A DNA stretch of 53,300 bases from Prevotella sp. CAG:1320 (GTDB lineage Bacteria > Bacteroidota > Bacteroidia > Bacteroidales > Bacteroidaceae), in contig FR882113.1 in NCBI GenBank assembly GCA_000435635.1, positions 1 to 53,300 on the forward strand, read 5' to 3'. The notes below the pieces were generated by a model that was not told where the DNA came from, did not search any database, and saw nothing but the letters and a program-made list of their open reading frames with translations. Of the stretch, positions 17,011-23,815 are shown in pieces (the stretch's first letter is position 1; every line of letters starts with the position of its first letter). The position numbers were made by a program, and so were the translations under genes.

Positions 17011-17544
17011 TCACTCCGCCAACTCGCGCTGGAGGTCTGCCAATGAGGAGACCACTTTAAGATGGTCTTGCCAATGCCCCCTTATCATGCCTTGTGATTG
17101 CATCGCATCCAGCAAGTTGATAAGCGGGGCATAAAAATGCTCCATGTCATAGAGAAAAACAGGCTTGCGGTGATAGCCTATGGTGCGAGAAGCCATCACG
17201 GTAAACACCTCGTCAAGCGTGCCTACCCCTCCTGGCAAAGCTACCAACACGTCACTTTGCGCCAAAATAAGGTCTTTGCGGTCGGAAAGATTATCGCAGG
17301 GAATCTCCACATCCACGTATTGGCTCACGCCGCCACGCTCCTCCACGATAGTGGGTATCACGCCTATCGTCATGCCACCTTCCGCTTTCACGGCTTGGGC
17401 TATGCGTTCCATCAATCCCAAGTTGCAACCGCCAAACACCAACGAATGACCTGCCTTGCCAATCCAATGCCCCAACTCTTCCGTGGCGGTGATAAAAGCG
17501 GGATTTATGTGGCTATTAGCCGAACAAAATATACCTATCTTCAT
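17011..17544 (-). CDS. LOG family protein (nucleoside-5'-monophosphate phosphoribohydrolase-like)
   Basis: A 177-aa Rossmann-fold protein of the LOG (Lonely Guy)/TIGR00730 family. It carries the lysine-decarboxylase-like motif PGGVGTLDE (residues 104-112) and the upstream Arg89-Lys90 pair needed for catalysis. Such enzymes split nucleoside 5'-monophosphates into base and ribose-5-phosphate. In plants they activate cytokinins, and in bacteria the role is often nucleotide turnover. The ATG at 17544 is chosen. An in-frame TTG 12 nt upstream would add four residues. It is transcribed alone from a complete promoter at 17570-17601. Confidence 0.9.
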   Translation of the reverse strand: MKIGIFCSANSHINPAFITATEELGHWIGKAGHSLVFGGCNLGLMERIAQAVKAEGGMTIGVIPTIVEERGGVSQYVDVEIPCDNLSDRKDLILAQSDVLVALPGGVGTLDEVFTVMASRTIGYHRKPVFLYDMEHFYAPLINLLDAMQSQGMIRGHWQDHLKVVSSLADLQRELAE

Positions 17545-17569
17545 GCTGTTTTCCAATTCTATGACCCAG

Positions 17570-17601
17570 CAAAGGTACTTTTTTTACGTCAAAAGCGCAA
17601 A
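17570..17601 (-). promoter_or_regulatory. Promoter of the LOG-family gene
   Basis: On the minus strand TTTG (17598-17601), a 20-nt spacer and TACCTTTG (17570-17577) form a complete Bacteroidetes promoter, 25 nt upstream of the ATG. Confidence 0.75.
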
Positions 17602-17639
17602 TATTCAACGAAAAAAGTGCTAAACCCATTCTTTTTCAC

Positions 17640-17647
17640 TAACTTCG
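17640..17647 (+). promoter_or_regulatory. -7 element of the DEAD-box helicase gene
   Basis: TAACTTCG followed by CGG lies 180 nt upstream of the helicase ATG. It is the only TAnnTTnG match I see in the gap, and it implies an unusually long untranslated leader. Confidence 0.5.
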
Positions 17648-17827
17648 CGGCCATTATCGACAGAGAGCGCATTGCCCTATATGATTACATAATGACGGGA
17701 AATGGCGATAGCCGTTTATATGTTTCGCATGGCAAGGAACACAAATTGCCAATAATTGATGTAAGAAGATGTAGGATAGCATGTCAGTTCTGTCATTATG
17801 TGTTATATAAAACAAATTCCAAACAGA
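17648..17827 (+). promoter_or_regulatory. Long 5' leader of the DEAD-box helicase mRNA
   Basis: About 180 nt without a gene separate the proposed -7 element from the helicase ATG. Long structured leaders are known on cold-inducible csdA/deaD-type genes in other bacteria, where they control translation. No known riboswitch class is recognisable by eye. Confidence 0.35.
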
Positions 17828-19693
17828 ATGAAGACATTTGAAGAATTGGGCGTGAACGAAGAGATTCGTCATGCCATCGAGGAATTGGGCTTTGAGCATC
17901 CCATGCCCGTACAAGAGGAGGTAATTCCCTATTTGCTCGGCAACAAAAACGACGTGATAGCGTTGGCGCAGACAGGTACCGGAAAGACAGCGGCCTACGG
18001 ACTGCCCATCATCCAGAAGGTAAACCCCGAGAGCAGTGCCACGCAGGCGTTGATACTCAGTCCTACCCGTGAACTTTGCGTGCAAATAGCGGATGACCTG
18101 AGAGATTTCTCCAAATACATAAAGGGGTTACACGTAGTGCCCGTATATGGAGGAGCGGACATCGGCGGACAGATCAGAACCCTGAAACATGGCGTACAGA
18201 TTATAGTGGCTACGCCTGGACGCTTGATAGACCTAATGAACCGTGGCGTGGCAAACCTTGAGGATGTCAACAACGTGGTGCTTGACGAAGCGGACGAGAT
18301 GCTCAACATGGGCTTCACGGAATCCATAGACGCCATCTTCGAGAAGTTACCCGAAAACCATAACACATTGCTCTTCTCCGCCACCATGAGCAAGGAGATA
18401 GAGCGCATCGCCAAGAACTACCTGCATGACTACAAGGAAATCGTGGTAGGCAGCCGCAACGAGGGAGCTGAACACGTAAACCATATCTACTACATGGTAC
18501 ATGCCAAGGACAAGTACTTGGCTCTTAAGCGTGTAGTGGATTTCCACCCACGCATCTATGCCATCATCTTCTGCCGCACGAAGCTGGAGACGCAAGAGAT
18601 AGCCGACAAGCTGATAAAGGACGGTTACAACGCGGAGTCCTTGCATGGTGACTTGAGCCAGCAGCAACGCGACCTCACGATGCAGAAGTTCCGCAAGCAC
18701 ACTGTACAGCTCTTGGTGGCCACAGACGTGGCAGCCCGTGGCTTGGACGTGGACGATCTTACCCATGTCATCAATTATGGCTTGCCCGATGACATAGAGA
18801 GCTACACTCACCGTAGCGGCCGTACGGGACGAGCTGGCAAGAAAGGTACTTCCATCAGCATTATCCACAGCCGCGAGAAGTTTAAGGTGCGCCAGATAGA
18901 GAAGCAGATAGGCAAGGAATTCGTGGACGGTACGCTGCCCACCGCGGAGGAAATCTGCAAGAAACAGCTTTATAAGGCCATGGACAACATCATGAAGGCC
19001 GACGTGGACGAGGAGGAGATAGCCCCCTACATGGAGGAAATCATGCGCCAGTTCGCCTATATCGACAAGGAAGACATCATCAAGAAGATGGTAACCATCT
19101 ACTTTGGCCGCTTCCTGGACTACTATAAGAACGCGCCCGAAATAGAGAAACCGACTGGCGGCAAGCGAGAAAGGGACGGCAAAGAGCGCAAACAGCGCAC
19201 ACAGGGCGGCGGAAGCCGAGGCAAGCGCGAGGCGGAACCAGGCTTCCAACGACTGTTCATCAACCTGGGTAAGGCAGACGGCTTCTACCCCGGGGAAATC
19301 ATGCAGTTCATCAACAAGCACGTAAGGGGGCACGTTGAAGTGGGCCACATAGACCTCTTGCAGAAGTTCTCCTACATAGAAGTGCCCGAGGAAGATGGCC
19401 GCAAGGTGATGAACGCCCTGAGCGGAACGAAATACAAGGGGCGCATCGTGCGCTGCAACGACGCTGAAGACGAGGGCCATGGCCGTGGCACCCGCAAGCA
19501 GGAGCGCAGAAGCGAGGCTGGCCGTGGTGCCCGCGGAAATAGAAGCGAACGCAAGAGCCGTGCGAAAGCCTCCCTTCCACAAGAGGACATGACCGATTGG
19601 CGTTCACTCATCAACGGCAGCAACAACGTGAAACTGAAAGGCGAAGAGCCAGATTTCTCAGAAGAGGGCTGGGCACGCCGCAAGCGCAAGTAA
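17828..19693 (+). CDS. DEAD-box ATP-dependent RNA helicase (CsdA/DeaD-like)
   Basis: A 621-aa RNA helicase for ribosome assembly and mRNA turnover, often cold-induced. The motifs run in order: Q-motif region, motif I AQTGTGKT (47-54), PTRELC, motif II with Asp153 in DEAD, motif III SAT, the ATDVAARGLDVD region and motif VI HRSGRTGRAG. An RRM-like CsdA/DbpA C-terminal RNA-binding domain covers about residues 470-548 (RLFINLGKADGFYPGEI). A basic Arg/Lys/Ser-rich tail follows. The start at MKTFEELG is chosen because the family begins there. Ten further codons upstream have no homology. A TlpA-like gene begins 23 bp downstream and may share the transcript. Confidence 0.93.
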   Translation: MKTFEELGVNEEIRHAIEELGFEHPMPVQEEVIPYLLGNKNDVIALAQTGTGKTAAYGLPIIQKVNPESSATQALILSPTRELCVQIADDLRDFSKYIKGLHVVPVYGGADIGGQIRTLKHGVQIIVATPGRLIDLMNRGVANLEDVNNVVLDEADEMLNMGFTESIDAIFEKLPENHNTLLFSATMSKEIERIAKNYLHDYKEIVVGSRNEGAEHVNHIYYMVHAKDKYLALKRVVDFHPRIYAIIFCRTKLETQEIADKLIKDGYNAESLHGDLSQQQRDLTMQKFRKHTVQLLVATDVAARGLDVDDLTHVINYGLPDDIESYTHRSGRTGRAGKKGTSISIIHSREKFKVRQIEKQIGKEFVDGTLPTAEEICKKQLYKAMDNIMKADVDEEEIAPYMEEIMRQFAYIDKEDIIKKMVTIYFGRFLDYYKNAPEIEKPTGGKRERDGKERKQRTQGGGSRGKREAEPGFQRLFINLGKADGFYPGEIMQFINKHVRGHVEVGHIDLLQKFSYIEVPEEDGRKVMNALSGTKYKGRIVRCNDAEDEGHGRGTRKQERRSEAGRGARGNRSERKSRAKASLPQEDMTDWRSLINGSNNVKLKGEEPDFSEEGWARRKRK

Positions 19694-19716
19694 TTTTTCT
19701 CTTCTCTATATATAAT

Positions 19717-20253
19717 ATGTATAAGAGAACCATAAAAATACTCCTCATGGCGTGGGCGACACTGCTGTCGCTCACGTCTTGCATATCGGGAGGAGATGAA
19801 GACTACCAGGCTCCCCCTATGATGGAAAAGGGCACGGAAGCGCCCGACTTCACCATCAGCACCGCAGGAGAAGGCGAAGCCTATACGCTAAGTTCCCTGC
19901 GGGGAAAATATGTTTTCCTGGAGTTCTGGGCTTCATGGTGTCCCGATTGCCAAAGCGTAACAAACAGGGTGACATATCTTTTTGACACCTATGCGTCAGA
20001 CAACTTGGTGTTTTTGGGAGTTTCATTTGATCACACACAAGAGGAACTGCAAACATACACCACAGAGCATAGCATGGATTGGCCTCACCAATGGGAGCCG
20101 CTCGGCATGAAAGGCTCATCTATCGCACAAGCTTACAACGTGCAATGGATTCCCACTTTCTACCTGATAGACCCATCGGGGAAAATAGTGAAAGGTTCCG
20201 TGGAAGTGGGCGAAATGGAGACGATACTCCATGACATGGCTGAAGACTTCTAA
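19717..20253 (+). CDS. TlpA/ResA-like thioredoxin-fold lipoprotein
   Basis: A 178-aa exported thiol oxidoreductase. The signal peptide ends in the lipobox LTSC, so Cys22 is lipidated and the protein is membrane-anchored on the periplasmic side. The redox site is WCPDC (Cys75 and Cys78) in an AhpC/TSA-type thioredoxin fold, with GTEAPDFTI at the start of the domain and the cis-Pro loop WIPTFYLID. The family reduces disulphides in cytochrome-c maturation or resolves oxidised envelope proteins. The target here is unknown. The ATG at 19717 gives a proper signal peptide. An open frame extending 40 codons further overlaps the helicase and is rejected. Its stop interlocks with the dus stop. Confidence 0.9.
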   Translation: MYKRTIKILLMAWATLLSLTSCISGGDEDYQAPPMMEKGTEAPDFTISTAGEGEAYTLSSLRGKYVFLEFWASWCPDCQSVTNRVTYLFDTYASDNLVFLGVSFDHTQEELQTYTTEHSMDWPHQWEPLGMKGSSIAQAYNVQWIPTFYLIDPSGKIVKGSVEVGEMETILHDMAEDF

Positions 20254-21230
20254 GCCAACAGCCGCTTGCAATCATCCAGTATGGCGGTGAGTTCCGCCAT
20301 GGTTGTAGCGCGCAGCATGGCGATGCGGGTCTGCCTGAAGTTTGGTATTCCCTTGAATACGGGGCTTGCTGCCAAATGCCTCCGGGTGTGCAGTATGCCC
20401 CGATATTCGTCTATGCGCTCCACGTTGATACGTAATTGCTCTTCAAGTATTGCAATCTTTTGGGCAGCGGACATGGGATGAGCGTCGGGGTTGCCGTCCA
20501 GATAATCCCTCACTTCCTGGAACACCCAAGGCCGCCCAAACGTGGCGCGCCCTATCATCACGGCATCTACGCCATAGTCCTCAAAGGCCCGTTTGGCCTC
20601 CTCGGGCGTAGTGATGTCGCCATTGCCGATAATGGGAATATGGACGCGAGGATTGTTTTTCACCTCTCCTATCAATGACCAGTCAGCCTGTCCCGTGTAC
20701 ATCTGCGAACGGGTGCGCCCATGAATCGTGAGCGCCTGTATGCCGCAGTCTTGCAACCGCTCAGCCAGGTCGGTAATAACAAGGTGCTCGCTGTCCCATC
20801 CCAAGCGGGTTTTCACGGTCACGGGGACGCTGACGGCCTTCACCACTTCCTTGGTGATATTGAGCAACAGGGGGATGTCGCGCAACATGCCCGCCCCCGC
20901 GCCTTTTCCCGCCACTTTCTTCACGGGACAACCAAAATTGAGGTCTATCACGTCTGGGTGCGCTTGTTCCACGATTCGCGCCGCCTCCACCATGTCCTCC
21001 ACGGTGCGCCCGTAAATCTGTATGCCCACGGGGCGCTCCTCATCACTGATGGTGAGCTTGCTAACGGTAGACTTAATAGAGCGCACCAAAGCCTCCGCGG
21101 AGACAAACTCCGTGTATACCATGGCGGCACCATATCGCTTGCACAGGTGGCGGAATCCTATGTCGGTCACGTCCTCCATAGGAGCCAAGAACAAGGGCCT
21201 TTCGCCCAAATCAATATTTCCTATCCTCAT
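20250..21230 (-). CDS. tRNA-dihydrouridine synthase (DusB-like)
   Basis: A 326-aa FMN-dependent enzyme reducing uridine to dihydrouridine in the tRNA D-loop. The TIM-barrel start [15 protein letters not shown], the catalytic Cys in [11 protein letters not shown], the KTRLGW strand, the [15 protein letters not shown] segment and the phosphate-binding IIGNGDI / [12 protein letters not shown] are present. The family is clear. The subtype DusB is probable. The chosen ATG (21230) lies 9 nt downstream of a TAAATTCG promoter element, which excludes the longer open frame beginning at 21269. It converges on the TlpA-like gene with interlocked stop codons (CTAA). Confidence 0.93.
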   Translation of the reverse strand: MRIGNIDLGERPLFLAPMEDVTDIGFRHLCKRYGAAMVYTEFVSAEALVRSIKSTVSKLTISDEERPVGIQIYGRTVEDMVEAARIVEQAHPDVIDLNFGCPVKKVAGKGAGAGMLRDIPLLLNITKEVVKAVSVPVTVKTRLGWDSEHLVITDLAERLQDCGIQALTIHGRTRSQMYTGQADWSLIGEVKNNPRVHIPIIGNGDITTPEEAKRAFEDYGVDAVMIGRATFGRPWVFQEVRDYLDGNPDAHPMSAAQKIAILEEQLRINVERIDEYRGILHTRRHLAASPVFKGIPNFRQTRIAMLRATTMAELTAILDDCKRLLA

Positions 21231-21239
21231 ATCGAGTCG

Positions 21240-21247
21240 CGAATTTA
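21240..21247 (-). promoter_or_regulatory. -7 element of the dus gene
   Basis: The minus strand reads TAAATTCG followed by CG, 9 nt from the ATG at 21230. It decides the start codon because the longer reading frame would begin upstream of it. Confidence 0.5.
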
Positions 21248-21298
21248 CGAAGTTTCCCCGACATGGCAAGGCAGAGGAAGCGAAAAACGGCCATTTGT

Positions 21299-21329
21299 TT
21301 TGTATTGTCCCCTATTTCCACTATCTTTG
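21299..21329 (+). promoter_or_regulatory. Promoter of the ruvB-coaD-ybeY operon
   Basis: TTTG (21299-21302), a 19-nt spacer and TATCTTTG (21322-21329) form a complete Bacteroidetes promoter. The ruvB ATG at 21359 is 29 nt downstream. The promoter lies inside the longer open frame that starts at 21263, so that start is unlikely. Confidence 0.8.
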
Positions 21330-21358
21330 CACCCGTAAAAGAACTGGAACAAGCAAGG

Positions 21359-22393
21359 ATGGCAGCAGATTTCAACATCAGGCAAGAAAGGGTCAGCCCC
21401 GCTGACAAGGACTTCGAGAACGCCCTTCGTCCTCTGCGCTTCTCTGACTTCAGCGGCCAGAGGAAAGTGGTGGAGAACCTGGAGGTGTTCGTGGAAGCGG
21501 CCAAGTACAGGGGGGAACCACTCGACCATACCCTGCTGCATGGGCCTCCTGGATTGGGGAAGACCACCTTGAGTAATATCATCGCCAATGAACTGGGCGT
21601 GGGGTTCAAAATCACGTCAGGTCCCGTGCTCGACAAGCCAGGTGACTTGGCGGGCATACTCACCTCACTAGAGCCCAACGACGTACTCTTCATAGACGAG
21701 ATACACCGCCTCTCTCCCGTGGTGGAGGAATATCTCTATTCCGCCATGGAAGACTATCGTATAGATATCATGATAGACAAAGGCCCCTCGGCTCGCAGCA
21801 TACAAATAGACCTCAATCCCTTTACGCTCGTGGGGGCTACCACCCGCAGCGGATTGCTTACCGCCCCGCTTAGGGCGCGTTTCGGCATCAACCTGCATTT
21901 GGAGTACTACGACCCAGAAACCCTGCGCCGCATCATAGAGCGCAGTGCCCACCTGCTGCAAGTGCCCATTGAGCGTGAGGCGGCGGCAGAAATCAGCCGG
22001 CGCAGCAGAGGAACGCCCCGCATAGCCAACTCTTTGCTGCGCCGCGTGAGAGACTTCGCCCAAGTGAAAGGCAACGGCACCATCACGCAAGCCATCGCCA
22101 AGGTGGCGTTGCAAGCCCTGAACATAGACCAGTACGGGCTGGACGAGACCGACAACAAGATACTCACTACCATCATAGACAAGTTTCATGGCGGCCCAGT
22201 GGGCGTAAGCACCATCGCCACGGCCATCGGAGAAGACGCTGGCACCGTAGAGGAAGTCTACGAGCCTTTCCTCATCATGGAAGGTTTCATCAAGCGCACG
22301 CCCCGCGGGCGCATGGCCACGCCTTTGGCCTATGAGCATCTAGGGCGCAACCCCTACTTGGGCAACGCTATGCAGCCAGACTTGTTTGACTAA
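21359..22393 (+). CDS. ruvB: Holliday junction branch migration ATPase RuvB
   Basis: A 344-aa AAA+ motor that with RuvA moves Holliday junctions during recombinational repair. Walker A is GPPGLGKT (62-69) and Walker B is LFIDEIHRL (Asp113, Glu114). Sensor 1 is GATTRSG, the arginine-finger region is APLRARFG, and the C-terminal winged-helix ends in RTPRGRMAT. The length equals typical RuvB. The start [10 protein letters not shown] is fixed by the upstream promoter. ruvA and ruvC are not nearby. coaD begins 13 bp after the stop. Confidence 0.98.
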   Translation: MAADFNIRQERVSPADKDFENALRPLRFSDFSGQRKVVENLEVFVEAAKYRGEPLDHTLLHGPPGLGKTTLSNIIANELGVGFKITSGPVLDKPGDLAGILTSLEPNDVLFIDEIHRLSPVVEEYLYSAMEDYRIDIMIDKGPSARSIQIDLNPFTLVGATTRSGLLTAPLRARFGINLHLEYYDPETLRRIIERSAHLLQVPIEREAAAEISRRSRGTPRIANSLLRRVRDFAQVKGNGTITQAIAKVALQALNIDQYGLDETDNKILTTIIDKFHGGPVGVSTIATAIGEDAGTVEEVYEPFLIMEGFIKRTPRGRMATPLAYEHLGRNPYLGNAMQPDLFD

Positions 22394-22406
22394 TCTCCTT
22401 ACGCCA

Positions 22407-22877
22407 ATGGAACGCATCGCCCTTTTCCCTGGGTCGTTTGACCCATTCACCATCGGCCACGCCGACGTGGTAAGCCGCGTATTGCCCCTGTTCGACCGCC
22501 TGGTGATAGCCGTAGGGGTCAATGAACGCAAGCGAAGCCTTTACTCCGCCGCCAACAGAGTGGAAACCATCAGACAACTTTACGCAGACGAGCCGAGAAT
22601 AAAAGTGGTGGCCTACCAAGACCTTACCATCGACTTGGCGCACAGGGAGGGAGCGCACTTCATCGTCAAGGGAGTGAGGTCGGTGAAAGACTTCGAATAC
22701 GAGCGGGAGCAGGCCGATATCAACCGCCAACTGGGCGACGTAGACACTCTCCTGATATACGCCGACCCCGCCCTGTCTAGTATCAGCAGCAGCGTGGTGA
22801 GGGAACTGAGCCACTTCGGCAAGGATATAACCCCATTCCTTCCCACCCGTGAAGAGAACAAAAACAAGAAAGAATGA
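22407..22877 (+). CDS. coaD: Phosphopantetheine adenylyltransferase
   Basis: A 156-aa enzyme that transfers AMP from ATP to 4'-phosphopantetheine, the fourth step of coenzyme A synthesis. The nucleotidyltransferase motif TIGH lies at 15-18 in GSFDPFTIGHAD. The VKGVRSVKDFEYE segment and the C-terminal SSISSSVVREL signature are present. The ATG at 22407 gives the normal N-terminus. An upstream TTG in the same frame overlaps ruvB and is unlikely. The stop overlaps the ybeY start by 4 bases (ATGA). Confidence 0.97.
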   Translation: MERIALFPGSFDPFTIGHADVVSRVLPLFDRLVIAVGVNERKRSLYSAANRVETIRQLYADEPRIKVVAYQDLTIDLAHREGAHFIVKGVRSVKDFEYEREQADINRQLGDVDTLLIYADPALSSISSSVVRELSHFGKDITPFLPTREENKNKKE

Positions 22878-23311
22878 TAACATACAATGCCGAGGGCATC
22901 AAGATGCCCAAAATCAAGCGACGGGAGACCACCGCGTGGATAAAGGCCGTGGCAGCCGCCCACGGACGCAAGGTGGGCGAAGTGGGATACCTGTTCGTCA
23001 ACGATGAGCGCATACTGGAAGTGAACCGAGAATACCTAGGGCACGACTACTACACGGACATCATCACCTTTGACTATGACGAGGGAGACACCATCCATGG
23101 CGACATCGTCATTTCGCTGGATACCGTGCGCTCCAACGCCGAGTGCTTCGGAAAGAGGTATGAGGAAGAATTGAGAAGGGTAATTATCCACGGCATCCTC
23201 CACCTCTGCGGCATCAACGACAAAGGACCAGGCGAGCGGGAAATCATGGAAGCCCACGAGAATGAGGCCTTAGCCCTTTGGGAGCGGCTTCACGCCTCCA
23301 CGGGACAGTAA
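22874..23311 (+). CDS. ybeY: Endoribonuclease YbeY (rRNA maturation factor)
   Basis: A 145-aa metal-dependent RNase for 16S rRNA 3'-end maturation and ribosome quality control. The family signature HGILHLCG gives His106 and His110. The position of the third zinc ligand, His in the E. coli-type motif HGxLHLxGYDH, is Lys117 in GINDKGP. A DK pair here is, as far as I recall, usual in Bacteroidetes YbeY, so it is probably a lineage feature and not a defect. The stretch YTDIITFDY is the usual strand before the motif. It is the last gene of the ruvB-coaD-ybeY operon, with its start overlapping the coaD stop. Confidence 0.93.
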   Translation: MITYNAEGIKMPKIKRRETTAWIKAVAAAHGRKVGEVGYLFVNDERILEVNREYLGHDYYTDIITFDYDEGDTIHGDIVISLDTVRSNAECFGKRYEEELRRVIIHGILHLCGINDKGPGEREIMEAHENEALALWERLHASTGQ

Positions 23312-23411
23312 GCCCGATGCCCCCAACCATGGGGATAACCGCTTGCCAACGAAGCGTACACCATCGGCAAGTAAGGCGGCAATCGCCGCGAGACCAAGTT
23401 CATCCAAAAGC

Positions 23412-23488
23412 CAGTACTACTGAAATCAAATATCAGTACTACTGCTTTCCAATATCAGTACTACTGAAATTGAAAAGCAGTAGTACTG
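23412..23488. repeat. Array A: four 11-bp palindromes at 22-bp period
   Basis: CAGTACTACTG occurs at 23412, 23434 and 23456, and its reverse complement CAGTAGTACTG at 23478. Starts are exactly 22 bp apart. The unit is a perfect palindrome (CAGTA/TACTG) around one central base, so the fourth unit differs only in the centre. The three 11-bp spacers (AAATCAAATAT, CTTTCCAATAT, AAATTGAAAAG) differ while all units are intact. Simple tandem duplication would not give identical units with unlike spacers. Confidence 0.9.
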
Positions 23489-23496
23489 ACTTTTTT
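23455..23496 (+). terminator. Terminator of the ruvB-coaD-ybeY operon (units 3 and 4 of array A)
   Basis: Array A units 3 and 4 pair over 12 bp, including an outer T-A, around an 11-nt loop. TTTTTT follows after two bases, the form of an intrinsic terminator. It lies about 145 nt after the ybeY stop. Confidence 0.6.
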
Positions 23497-23586
23497 GCCC
23501 CTAGCATGACAAAGGCGTAGGCATAAGCCAAGCTCTCGGAAACCAGACAGAGAGTGCCCACCGAGGGCGCAAACCCTCGCTTTTGG

Positions 23587-23689
23587 AAAACAAGTTATTT
23601 CGCTTGGCAATTCAACTTGTTTTGGTCGGCAAAACAAGTTGTTTTCATGAGCAAAACAAGTTATTTTGTTTCTCAAAACAACTTAGATT
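23587..23689. repeat. Array B: five 15-bp palindromes at 22-bp period
   Basis: Units start at 23587, 23609, 23631, 23653 and 23675, each exactly 22 bp apart: AAAACAAGTTATTTC, AATTCAACTTGTTTT, AAAACAAGTTGTTTT, AAAACAAGTTATTTT and AAAACAACTTAGATT. The consensus is AAAACAASTTGTTTT, a palindrome around a single central C or G. The 7-bp spacers (GCTTGGC, GGTCGGC, CATGAGC, GTTTCTC) are unlike each other. The same unit family recurs at 34986-35088. Confidence 0.9.
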
Positions 23690-23722
23690 CAAAAGGCACT
23701 TGCGTACAACGTATATTTAAAA

Positions 23723-23784
23723 TGAGTTCGACGAAAAATCGCCAAGACGTGAGAACGCATCTTGGCGACTTTTCGTCGAGTTCA
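23723..23784. repeat. Long hairpin with GAGTTCGACGAA ends
   Basis: A 62-nt inverted repeat has 25-nt arms with three differences, two of which are G-U compatible, and a 12-nt loop. The arms contain GAGTTCGACGAAAA and TCGCCAAGA. It lies 32 nt downstream of the S46 peptidase stop and may serve as its terminator. Its ends recur as the ends of the inverted repeat at 35092-35261, so it belongs to a dispersed family. Confidence 0.8.
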
Positions 23785-23815
23785 CACCGTTATAAGGCGT
23801 GTAAGGAAACGCGGC

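Larger units (their letters stand above)
23312..23815. other. Repeat-rich intergenic region between ybeY and the S46 peptidase
   Basis: These 504 bp between convergent genes hold no gene that I can support. They contain two different 22-bp periodic palindrome arrays (23412-23488 and 23587-23689), a terminator formed by the last two units of the first array, and a long hairpin with GAGTTCGACGAA ends (23723-23784). Confidence 0.8.

Noticed and set aside
17545..17556. TTG start four codons upstream for the LOG-family gene
   Set aside because: The family begins at MKIGIF, and an ATG is available there.
22874..23311. Inactivated YbeY because the third His ligand is Lys
   Set aside because: The DK form of the motif is, to my knowledge, usual in Bacteroidetes, and the gene is intact and operon-embedded.
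23587..23689. Plasmid or chromosomal replication origin with iterons
   Set aside because: The 22-bp spacing recalls iterons, but there is no rep or par gene, no AT-rich unwinding region with DnaA boxes, and similar arrays occur at four loci.
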